From assembly GCF_046297595.1 (NCBI RefSeq), contig NZ_JBKBHT010000001.1, positions 434,001 through 498,000 of the forward strand: a stretch of DNA of 64,000 bases, given 5' to 3'. Both the position numbers and the translations under genes were made by a program. Source of the DNA: Ferrovibrio sp046297595 (GTDB taxonomy: Bacteria > Pseudomonadota > Alphaproteobacteria > Ferrovibrionales > Ferrovibrionaceae). The notes beneath the pieces are model-generated. The model did no database searches. It was not told where the DNA came from and worked only from the letters and a program-made list of their open reading frames with translations. Shown here in pieces: positions 57,405 through 64,000 of this stretch. The first letter of the stretch is position 1. Each line of letters opens with the position of its first letter.

Positions 57405-59501
57405 GTGACCGATCCTGCCGCCTACCCCGTTGCCTATGCCGTCCGCGACGGCGTTGCCGTCCTGACCATCGAAAACCCGCCCGTGAATGCCCTGAGCCAG
57501 GGCGTGCGCGCCGGGATCATTGCCGGGCTGGAAAAGGCCGATGCCGATCCCGCCGTGCAGGCAGCCGTGATCATCGGCGGCGGCCGCACCTTCATCGCCG
57601 GCGCCGATATCAAGGAATTCGGCAAGCCGCCGCTGCAGCCCTATCTGCCCGATGTGCTCAAGCGCATCGAGGCGATGAGCAAGCCCGTGGTGGCCGCCCT
57701 GCATGGCACGGCGCTGGGCGGCGGGTTCGAGGTGGCGCTGGCCTGCCACTGGCGCGTGGCGCTGGACAGCGGCCAGGTCGGCCTGCCGGAAGTGAAGCTG
57801 GGCCTGATCCCCGGTTCGGGCGGCACCCAGCGCCTGCCGCGCCTGGTGGGACCGAAGGTGGCGCTGGATGTGATCCTGTCGGGCAACCCGATGCCGGCGA
57901 AGAAGGCCGCCGAACTGGGCGCGGTGGACGAGATCGTGACCGGCGACCTGCTGGAGGGCGCACTGGCCTTCGCAAAGAAAGTGGTGGCCGAGAAGCGCCC
58001 GCTGCGCCTGGTGCGCGACATGAACGACAAGGTCAGCAACGTCGACGCATCCGTGTTCGAGGAAATCCGCAAGGCCAATGCGCGCAAAGCCAAGGGTTTC
58101 CTGGCGCCGTGGCGCTGCATCGACGCGGTGGAAATCGCCACGAAGCTTCCGATCGACGAAGGCCTGCTGAAGGAGCGCAAATACTTCTTCGAATGCATGG
58201 GCAGCCCGCAGCGCGCCGCCCAGATCCATGCCTTCTTCGCCGAGCGCGAGGCGGCGAAAATCCCCGGCCTGCCCGAGGATGTAAAGCCGAAACAGATCAA
58301 GTCGGCCGTGGTGGTAGGCGCCGGCACGATGGGCGGCGGCATCGCCATGAACTTCGCCAATGCCGGCATCCCGGTGAAGATTCTCGAAGTCTCGCAGGAG
58401 GCCTTGGCGCGTGGCCTGGGCGTGATCGAGAAGAACTACGCCACGTCTGTTGCCCGCGGCAGCATGAAGCAGGAAGCCATGGATCGGGCGATGAAGCTGA
58501 TCTCCGGCACCCAGCGCTATGAGGATATCGGCGACGCCGACATCGTCGTGGAAGCCGTGTTCGAGGAGATGGGCGTCAAGAAAGAGGTCTTCGCCAAGCT
58601 CGACAAGGTGATGAAGCCCGGTGCCGTGCTGGCCACCAATACCTCGACGCTGGATATCGACGAGATCGCGGCCAGCACCAGCCGGCCGCAGGACGTGATC
58701 GGCACGCATTTCTTCAGCCCGGCGAATGTGATGAAGCTGCTGGAAAACGTGCGCGGCGCGAAGTCGTCGCCCGAGACCATCGCCACGGTGATGGCCCTGG
58801 GCAAGACACTTAAAAAAGTGGCGGTGCTGGCCGGCAACTGCGACGGCTTCATCGGCAACCGCATGCTGCATGGCTATCTGCGCGAGGCGAATTTCCTGCT
58901 GGAAGAGGGTTGCATGCCCGAGCAGATCGACCGCGCGCTGGAGGAATTCGGCCTCGCCATGGGCCCGTTCCGCATGGGCGACCTCGCCGGCCTGGATGTG
59001 GGCTGGCGCATCCGCAAGGGCAAGGCGCATCTGCGCCCGAAGGACGAGCGTTATTCCCCCGTGGCCGACCGGCTGTGCGAGATGGGCCGCTTCGGCCAGA
59101 AGACCGGCGCGGGCTTTTACAAATACGAGGGCCGCAACGCCCTGCCCGACCCGGTGGTCGAAGAGGTGATCCTGCAATCTGCCAAGGAGCAAGGCATTGA
59201 ACGGCGGGCGATTTCCGACGAGGAGATCGTGCAGCGCTGCATGTATCCGCTGGTCAACGAGGGGGCGCGAATCCTGGAGGAAGGCATCGCCATCCGGCCG
59301 GGCGATATCGACATCACCTACCTTTTCGGTTATGGCTTCCCCGTCTATCGCGGCGGGCCGATGTTCTGGGCCGAACAGATCGGCCTCGACAAGGTGCTCG
59401 CCACGATCCGCGGCTTCCACAAGATCCACGGCAAGTTCTGGGAACCTGCGCCTTTGCTGGTGCAGCGTGCCGAGGCCGGCAAGGGGTGGAACGACCGCTG
59501 A
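57405..59501 (+). CDS. fused enoyl-CoA hydratase / 3-hydroxyacyl-CoA dehydrogenase (FadJ/FadB-like)
   Basis: This 698-residue bifunctional beta-oxidation enzyme has two parts. The N-terminal 180 residues are a crotonase domain (GRTFIAGADIKEFG, ALHGTALGGGFEVALACHWR, LPEVKLGLIPGSGGTQRLPR). Then comes the dehydrogenase, with NAD motif VVGAGTMGGGIAMNFANAG near residue 304, NTSTLDIDEIAAST, and FFSPANVMKLLENVRG. The C-terminal domains continue to the end. It hydrates enoyl-CoA and oxidises 3-hydroxyacyl-CoA. Start GTG 57405 has GGAGAG upstream; the open frame extends to 57339 but with no family match. Confidence 0.95.
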   Translation: MTDPAAYPVAYAVRDGVAVLTIENPPVNALSQGVRAGIIAGLEKADADPAVQAAVIIGGGRTFIAGADIKEFGKPPLQPYLPDVLKRIEAMSKPVVAALHGTALGGGFEVALACHWRVALDSGQVGLPEVKLGLIPGSGGTQRLPRLVGPKVALDVILSGNPMPAKKAAELGAVDEIVTGDLLEGALAFAKKVVAEKRPLRLVRDMNDKVSNVDASVFEEIRKANARKAKGFLAPWRCIDAVEIATKLPIDEGLLKERKYFFECMGSPQRAAQIHAFFAEREAAKIPGLPEDVKPKQIKSAVVVGAGTMGGGIAMNFANAGIPVKILEVSQEALARGLGVIEKNYATSVARGSMKQEAMDRAMKLISGTQRYEDIGDADIVVEAVFEEMGVKKEVFAKLDKVMKPGAVLATNTSTLDIDEIAASTSRPQDVIGTHFFSPANVMKLLENVRGAKSSPETIATVMALGKTLKKVAVLAGNCDGFIGNRMLHGYLREANFLLEEGCMPEQIDRALEEFGLAMGPFRMGDLAGLDVGWRIRKGKAHLRPKDERYSPVADRLCEMGRFGQKTGAGFYKYEGRNALPDPVVEEVILQSAKEQGIERRAISDEEIVQRCMYPLVNEGARILEEGIAIRPGDIDITYLFGYGFPVYRGGPMFWAEQIGLDKVLATIRGFHKIHGKFWEPAPLLVQRAEAGKGWNDR

Positions 59502-59558
59502 GAGGGCCCATATAAGGACAGCCGGGCCAGTATCCAGAGGTAGTTCAAGAACAGTCCG

Positions 59559-61169
59559 ATGTCCGAAGCCGCTCTCGCCATCCCGGGCGCCAACGATCCG
59601 ATTGGCGCCCGCCGCACCTTTGCCATCATCGCCCATCCCGACGCCGGCAAGACGACGCTGACCGAAAAGCTGCTGCTGTTCGGCGGCGCGATCCATCTGG
59701 CCGGCGCGGTGAAGGCGCGTGGCGAGAACCGGCGCGCACGTTCGGACTTCATGAAGATCGAGCAGCAGCGCGGCATCTCGGTCTCCACTTCGGTGATGAA
59801 TTTCGAATACCGCGGCTGGACCTTCAACCTGCTCGACACGCCGGGCCACGAGGATTTCAGCGAGGATACCTACCGCACGCTGACCGCCGTCGACAGCGCG
59901 GTGATGGTGCTGGACGCCGCCAAGGGCATCGAGAGCCAGACCCGCAAGCTGTTCGAGGTCTGCCGCCTGCGTGATGTGCCGATCGCCACCTTCGTCAACA
60001 AGATCGACCGCGAAAGCCAGGACCCCTTCGCCCTCCTGGACGAAGTGGCCTCGACGCTGGCGCTGGAATGCGTGCCGGCGAACTGGCCCATCGGCATGGG
60101 CTATGACTTCAAGGGTTGTTACGACCTGTTCAATAAGCGGCTGCTGCTGACCGGCAAGGAAAACAAGAATCTGGAGCCGGAGGTGATCATCCTGGAGAAG
60201 GGCCTGGACGACCCGCGCGCCGCCGAAATGATCCCGGCAGCGCAACTCGCCAAGCTGCAGGAGGATATCGGCCTGATTGAGGCCGCCTGCCCCACCTTCG
60301 ACATCGAAGCCTATCGCCAGGGCCACATGACACCGGTGTATTTCGGCTCGGCCCTGAAGAATTTCGGCGTCGACGAACTGCTGAAGGGCCTGGGCGAATT
60401 CGCACCGCCGCCGCGCCCGCAGCCATCCAACAAGCGCGTGATCGAGCCGACCGAGAAAGCCGTGACCGGCTTCGTGTTCAAGGTCCAGGCCAACATGGAC
60501 AAGAACCACCGCGACCGCGTCGCCTTCCTGCGGCTGTGCTCGGGCCATTTCAAGCGCGGCATGAAACTGAAGCAGATCAGTACCGGCAAGCCGATCACGG
60601 TCAGCAATCCCACCCTGTTCTTCGCCCAGGACCGTTCGCTGGCCGACGAGGCCTGGCCGGGCGACATCATCGGCATCCCCAATCACGGCGTGCTGCGGGT
60701 GGGCGACACGCTGACCGAGGGCGAAGACCTGCGTTTCACCGGTATCCCCAACTTCGCGCCGGAAATTCTGCGTCGCGTTCGGCTGTCCGACCCGATGAAG
60801 GCCAAGCACCTGCAGCGTGCGCTGGAGGACCTGGCCGAGGAAGGCGTGACCCAGGTGTTCCGCCCGCGCATCGGCGCCGACTGGATCGTCGGCCTGGTCG
60901 GCCCGCTGCAGCTCGATGTGCTGGCTGCCCGCCTGGCCGAGGAATACAGCCTGGAAGTCGGCTTCGAGAATGCGCCCTATGAGACGGCACGCTGGATTTC
61001 GGCCGAGAATCCGAAGGACCTGGACGATTTCCTGGAGCAGAATCGCGGCACCATCGCCGACGACCGCGAGGGCACGCCGGTTTTCATGGCCCGCAATGCC
61101 TGGGAACTTTCCTATATCGAGAAGAAATGGGATAAAATCCGGTTCCATGCCACGCGGGAACGCCATTAA
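59559..61169 (+). CDS. prfC: peptide chain release factor 3
   Basis: This 536-residue translational GTPase removes RF1/RF2 from terminated ribosomes. The G domain has AHPDAGKTTLTEKLL (P-loop), the switch region DFMKIEQQRGISVSTSVMNF, DTPGHEDFSEDTYRTL (G3) and NKIDRES (G4). GTPase-domain motifs are followed by the EF-Tu-like and domain III parts (RIGADWIVGLVGPLQLDVLAARL). RF3 is present in many but not all bacteria. The last 23 nt overlap the next gene in another frame. Confidence 0.95.
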   Translation: MSEAALAIPGANDPIGARRTFAIIAHPDAGKTTLTEKLLLFGGAIHLAGAVKARGENRRARSDFMKIEQQRGISVSTSVMNFEYRGWTFNLLDTPGHEDFSEDTYRTLTAVDSAVMVLDAAKGIESQTRKLFEVCRLRDVPIATFVNKIDRESQDPFALLDEVASTLALECVPANWPIGMGYDFKGCYDLFNKRLLLTGKENKNLEPEVIILEKGLDDPRAAEMIPAAQLAKLQEDIGLIEAACPTFDIEAYRQGHMTPVYFGSALKNFGVDELLKGLGEFAPPPRPQPSNKRVIEPTEKAVTGFVFKVQANMDKNHRDRVAFLRLCSGHFKRGMKLKQISTGKPITVSNPTLFFAQDRSLADEAWPGDIIGIPNHGVLRVGDTLTEGEDLRFTGIPNFAPEILRRVRLSDPMKAKHLQRALEDLAEEGVTQVFRPRIGADWIVGLVGPLQLDVLAARLAEEYSLEVGFENAPYETARWISAENPKDLDDFLEQNRGTIADDREGTPVFMARNAWELSYIEKKWDKIRFHATRERH

Positions 61170-61641
61170 GCCGCTTGCCGGCGTCTCTCCCTCCCGCCGC
61201 GCCCTGCTCGGCGCGCTGGCCGGCCTGTGCCTGATTGCCACGCCGATGGCCCGGGCGCAGGAAAGGGAAAAGAAAAAGAAGTCCGACACGCCGATCGACA
61301 AACCGCTGGTGAACACTCCGGTGCTGATGGTGGATGCCGTGACTGCACCTGTGGCCGGCCCGCCCGGATCGCAGGTGATCATGACGCTGAGCATCGATTG
61401 CGGCACGGTGGAGAATGCCCGCGCGGTCGATCCGCTGATGCCGCGCGTCTACAATGCCGTGATCATGGAACTGAACCGGGAGCCGCTTGGCAAGGACGGC
61501 CGCATACATGACAACGACCTGGAAGGGCTGAAGCGCCGGCTGGTGTTCCAGATCAACCGCGCGCTGCAGGGACCGCAGGTGGTTGGCGTCTATATCCGCT
61601 CGCTGCAGGAAGTGCCGCTGCGCAAGCCGCCCAGCCGCTAA
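61147..61641 (+). CDS. small exported protein with FliL-like C-terminal pattern
   Basis: A 164-residue protein. The N-terminus MPRGNAIKPLAGVSPSRRALLGALAGLCLIA contains SRRALLG, resembling a Tat signal, and a likely cleavage site after ARA. A basic/Lys-rich stretch follows. The C-terminal half reads RVYNAVIMELNREPLGKDGR, DLEGLKRRLVFQINRALQGPQVVGVYIRSLQEV, similar in layout to FliL periplasmic domains (PxxxDAIxxxLNxxPxxxxxGxxxLKxxL). No other flagellar gene is nearby, so a non-flagellar role is likely. The ATG overlaps the end of prfC by 23 nt. Confidence 0.6.
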   Translation: MPRGNAIKPLAGVSPSRRALLGALAGLCLIATPMARAQEREKKKKSDTPIDKPLVNTPVLMVDAVTAPVAGPPGSQVIMTLSIDCGTVENARAVDPLMPRVYNAVIMELNREPLGKDGRIHDNDLEGLKRRLVFQINRALQGPQVVGVYIRSLQEVPLRKPPSR

Positions 61642-62441
61642 TCGGCTCGCGCACCTGCCGCCGCATCGCGGGCCGGCAAGGCAACCCGCAACATCCGCCC
61701 AGCATAAATCCGCATCAGTGCCTTCACGATGGCGGGGCAGCTGTTCAGCATGGCGTTGAAATGGTTCGCCGTGATGTGTTCGCACACCGTGGCCTCGGAT
61801 GCGATGGCGCTGGCCCGGCGTGGCTCGCCGGTCAGCAGGGCCAGTTCGCCGAAAACCTCGCCCGGCTCGACGCAGCGCAGGCGCGTCTGGCTGCCATCGG
61901 GCATTTCGCGCACCAGTTCGACGCGGCCGCTCTGCACCAGATAGACATTGTAGCCCGGCTGCCCGGCGCGGAAGATCGTTTCGCCGGCAGCATACACCTT
62001 GCGATCCAGGATTCGCATGCTCGACTGTTCGGACTGGATGGTGGCCGCCATCATGTCGCCAATGCCGATCCTTACACCCTGCGCCGGTGGCGCGATCCCC
62101 TCGGCATGTCGGATGTTGCGGATGAAGGTCTGCAGCAGGTAACGCGCCAGCGGCGGCGCGGCATCCAGCGCGCGATCAAGGGCGGCCGCATTGATACGGC
62201 GGCAGACCGTGGGCTCGATGGCCACCACGCTGGCGACGCGCGGCGCCGGATCGATCAGCGCCATCTCGCCCACAACGCCGCCCTCACCCATCTCGGCCAA
62301 CCGCAGCTTGGCATCGTCTTCCATGCGGAAGACCTCGACGCGGCCAGACAGGATCAGGTAGCAGAAATCGCCATGGGCGCCCTGTTCCATGAGGGTGGCG
62401 CCACGGCCGAAGCGGATATCCTGGTCATGAGCCTCACTCAT
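61638..62441 (-). CDS. double cyclic-nucleotide-binding-domain protein
   Basis: A 267-residue protein made of two CNB (CAP_ED) domains. The first (about residues 10-110) has GATLMEQGAHGDFCYLILSGRVEVFR and GEMALIDPAPRVASV. The second (about 145-255) has GETIFRAGQPGYNVYLVQSGRVELVRE and GEVFGELALLTGEPRRASAIAS. The GELALLTGEPRRASA box is the phosphate-binding cassette; the first domain has GEMALIDPAPRVASV, with both Arg positions retained. There is no DNA-binding or enzymatic domain, so it may act by protein interaction. It overlaps the preceding convergent gene by 4 nt. Confidence 0.85.
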   Translation of the reverse strand: MSEAHDQDIRFGRGATLMEQGAHGDFCYLILSGRVEVFRMEDDAKLRLAEMGEGGVVGEMALIDPAPRVASVVAIEPTVCRRINAAALDRALDAAPPLARYLLQTFIRNIRHAEGIAPPAQGVRIGIGDMMAATIQSEQSSMRILDRKVYAAGETIFRAGQPGYNVYLVQSGRVELVREMPDGSQTRLRCVEPGEVFGELALLTGEPRRASAIASEATVCEHITANHFNAMLNSCPAIVKALMRIYAGRMLRVALPARDAAAGARAD

Positions 62442-62444
62442 GCC

Positions 62445-62900
62445 TCAATCCTTGCCCTCGTCATGACTGAACAGGATGGCCTTGGCGCGGATGTCGTCGA
62501 TGCTGCCCATCAGGTCGTCGATCTTGGCTTCCAGCAGATCGGCGGCCTGGCGGGCGAGGCCGAGTTCTTCCTCGACCGCCTGCAACATCGCCTGCCGCGC
62601 CGCGCCGATGATGGCGCCATTGGGCTGGGCCGGGAAGCTGACGCATTTGGCAACGAAGCGCCGCACGGCCGAAGCGCTGGGCAGGCGGCCCAGCACCAGC
62701 TTCGCCGGCACGGCCAGCACCAGCCAGGCGCCATCCTCCTGCGGCAGGGCGGCGAAATCGCCTTTGCGGAAACCGGCACACGGCGCGCTGCCCTCTTCCT
62801 GCCCGGGCAGATCGAGCATGGCGACCTCCCAGCCGAAAGCGAGGAATTCCTGCTCGCCGGCCGAGGACCGTTCGAGAGCCGTGGCGTCCTGCTGCTCCAT
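62445..62900 (-). CDS. hypothetical cytoplasmic protein
   Basis: A 151-residue protein. The first half has FLAFGWEVAMLDLPGQEEGS and AALPQEDGAWLVLAVPAKLVLGRLPS. The second half is helical: VRRFVAKCVSFPAQPNGAIIGAARQAMLQAVEEELGLARQ, then LLEAKIDDLMGSIDDIRAKAILF. No domain recognised. It is coupled to the aldo/keto reductase (TAATG overlap) and precedes the CNB gene by 3 nt, so the three genes form one operon. No function inferred. Confidence 0.55.
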   Translation of the reverse strand: MEQQDATALERSSAGEQEFLAFGWEVAMLDLPGQEEGSAPCAGFRKGDFAALPQEDGAWLVLAVPAKLVLGRLPSASAVRRFVAKCVSFPAQPNGAIIGAARQAMLQAVEEELGLARQAADLLEAKIDDLMGSIDDIRAKAILFSHDEGKD

Positions 62901-63685
62901 TATGCCTCTCCCTCTCTTCCCGCCCGCAATGCCATGGCATTGGCGTGCAGGTTGGCCGGCGACAGGGTGCCGACCACGATAGACGACACGCCGGTAATCG
63001 CTGCCGCCATCCGCAGGGCCTGCGCCGGATCGGCGGCATGGCCGCTGGCCAGCGCCTTCTTGATCAGCACACCCTTGCCGGCGGCGGCGGCCTCGGCAAT
63101 CACCGGCAGGTCGTCAGTATAGCCGGGATTATAGGTCAGCATCATCACATCGACGCAACCCAGCATGCGCCGGCCGCCATCGGGCGTCTTGCCGGAAAAG
63201 CCGCTGGCGCGGATCAAGCCGCGCCGCTTCAGCCCGTCCAGCGCCTCGACCGCCGGCAGGAACCGGTCGCCAGCCTCGTCGATGCCATCGGAATGCAGCA
63301 GCACGACATCCAGGTAATCCGTGCGCAGACGGCGCAGGCTGGTTTCAACCGAAGCGATTATTGCAGGCGCGGAGAAATCGAAGCGCGACCGGCCATCCTC
63401 GAACCATTCGCCGGCCTTGGTGGCGATCACCCAGTCGGCGCGACCGGATCCAACCTCGGGAAGCAATTGCCCCAGCCGCTCCTCGCTGCGGCCATAGGCC
63501 GGTGCGGTATCGATCAGCGTGATGCCAAGCTCTTGCGCCTGCTCCAGCAGGGCAATCACGCTGGCGTCATCGGGCAGCTCGAAACCGCGCGGATACTTCA
63601 CACCTTCGTTACGCCCGATCTTCACCGTGCCCAGCCCGAGCAAGCTGACCATGATGCCGGTCGATCCCAGCGGTCTCATCTCCAT
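62900..63685 (-). CDS. aldo/keto reductase
   Basis: This 261-residue NADPH-dependent oxidoreductase of the AKR fold has the active-site Asp-Tyr in LIDTAPAYGRSEERLGQL, Lys in VIATKAGEW and the His in VVLLHSDG, all conserved. SGKTPDGGRRMLGCVDVMMLTYNPGYTDD is typical of the AKR5/12-like or PLP-independent group. The ATG at 63683-63685 has GGAGG 8 nt upstream; an extension to 63835 lacks any family match. It starts inside the end of the upstream gene (10-nt overlap). Substrate unknown. Confidence 0.88.
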   Translation of the reverse strand: MEMRPLGSTGIMVSLLGLGTVKIGRNEGVKYPRGFELPDDASVIALLEQAQELGITLIDTAPAYGRSEERLGQLLPEVGSGRADWVIATKAGEWFEDGRSRFDFSAPAIIASVETSLRRLRTDYLDVVLLHSDGIDEAGDRFLPAVEALDGLKRRGLIRASGFSGKTPDGGRRMLGCVDVMMLTYNPGYTDDLPVIAEAAAAGKGVLIKKALASGHAADPAQALRMAAAITGVSSIVVGTLSPANLHANAMALRAGREGEA

Positions 63686-64000
63686 GCCGCGACCTCCCAG
63701 GGTGCGGGAGCGATATCTGGCGCCGGCCAATGCGAAAGATCGGTTTGCCCACCTGAAGGCAGCGGCAACTCGGCCAGCACCTGGTCGGCCAGTTGCGGCG
63801 CCAGCGCCAGCTTGGTCGGCCAAGCCAGCCAGCAATTCGGTGCGACCCGGCGCAGCACGGGGCCATCGGGTTTTGCGCCATCGGCCGTGGCCCCTTCCGC
63901 GCGCTCGACATACAGCGTGGCATAACGACAGGCGGAGAAATCCTGCTTGGGCAGCAAAGCAGCGAATTCGGCCTTCGCCGCCGCGATCAGCGCCTCTGGA
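63676..64000 (-). CDS. hypothetical protein (partial, C-terminal)
   Basis: The gene enters from the right edge; the visible 107 residues end at the stop 63676-63678. They read in part KQDFSACRYATLYVERAEGA, RVAPNCWLAWPTKLALAPQLADQVLAELPL, and end APDIAPAPWEVAAWR. No domain is recognisable in this fragment. The stop overlaps the aldo/keto reductase start by 10 nt, so it is the upstream member of the same operon. Length and start lie outside the window. Confidence 0.6.
   Translation of the reverse strand, partial: PEALIAAAKAEFAALLPKQDFSACRYATLYVERAEGATADGAKPDGPVLRRVAPNCWLAWPTKLALAPQLADQVLAELPLPSGGQTDLSHWPAPDIAPAPWEVAAWR

Noticed and set aside
57258..61406. Very long open frame on the minus strand opposite the beta-oxidation and prfC genes
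   Set aside because: It is antisense to two certain genes, has low-complexity His/Gly/Gln-rich translation, and no domain. It arises from high third-position GC.

Overview
The window is a high-GC chromosomal segment of an alphaproteobacterium, most likely a Rhodospirillales-type organism. This rests on the gene set: a PHB locus with phaR and phaC, the nucleoid protein GapR (DUF2312), a 46-residue aa3-type oxidase subunit IV, transhydrogenase with a split alpha subunit, DUF1244, a PAS_5 protein, and scattered short palindromes of the GTCATGCCGGGC-CTTGA-CCCGGCATCC type. The taxonomic call is inference. No rRNA, tRNA, CRISPR array, transposase or integrase was seen.

Layout. 1-10 kb: the edge of a class III cyclase gene, an esterase-like hydrolase, a zinc alcohol dehydrogenase, then the PHB locus (phaB and phaA, phaC with a small PhaE-like gene overlapping it out of frame by 200 nt, and divergent phaR), and a membrane adenylate cyclase. 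10-19 kb: glpD-panE-hydrolase operon; lipoprotein, ECF sigma and anti-sigma operon; TPR protein; pyruvate kinase; pyrophosphatase; PAS_5 protein. 19.7-25.3 kb: a GMC oxidoreductase and a YhiN-type flavoprotein flank an AT-rich three-gene island (Dam-type methylase, four-helix membrane protein, DGQHR-domain protein). This is the best candidate here for a poorly described defence or DNA-modification system. 25.6-33 kb: Sel1 protein, ParB-like protein, GreB, DUF188, a leaderless subtilase with a small partner, small charged proteins, cold-shock protein, a degenerate cyclase and a pentapeptide-repeat protein. 33-42.7 kb: pntAA-pntAB-pntB, oxidase subunit IV, a SprA-type metalloprotease, UbiB kinase with oligoendopeptidase F, two hotdog thioesterases and a nucleotide-sugar epimerase.

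42.8-50.4 kb: a fused indolepyruvate:ferredoxin oxidoreductase, a hydrolase, gapR next to paired DnaA-box-like sites, DUF1244, a GCS2 ligase and N-formylglutamate amidohydrolase. 50.5-57.3 kb: a ferredoxin-NADP reductase, GST and MFS operon; a MarR regulator with a clear promoter and palindromic operator, divergent from DUF899 and DUF1428 and followed by VOC and SRPBCC genes; and a TonB-like protein. 57.4-64 kb: a fused beta-oxidation enzyme, release factor 3, a small exported protein, a double cyclic-nucleotide-binding protein, and an aldo/keto reductase cluster running off the window.

Physiologically the window joins carbon storage (PHB), fatty-acid and branched or aromatic 2-oxoacid oxidation, NADPH balance (PntAB, ferredoxin reductase) and cAMP-type signalling (three cyclase-fold proteins and one cyclic-nucleotide-binding protein). 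Most genes look like stable housekeeping content; the 21.4-24.1 kb island is the one clear accessory segment.
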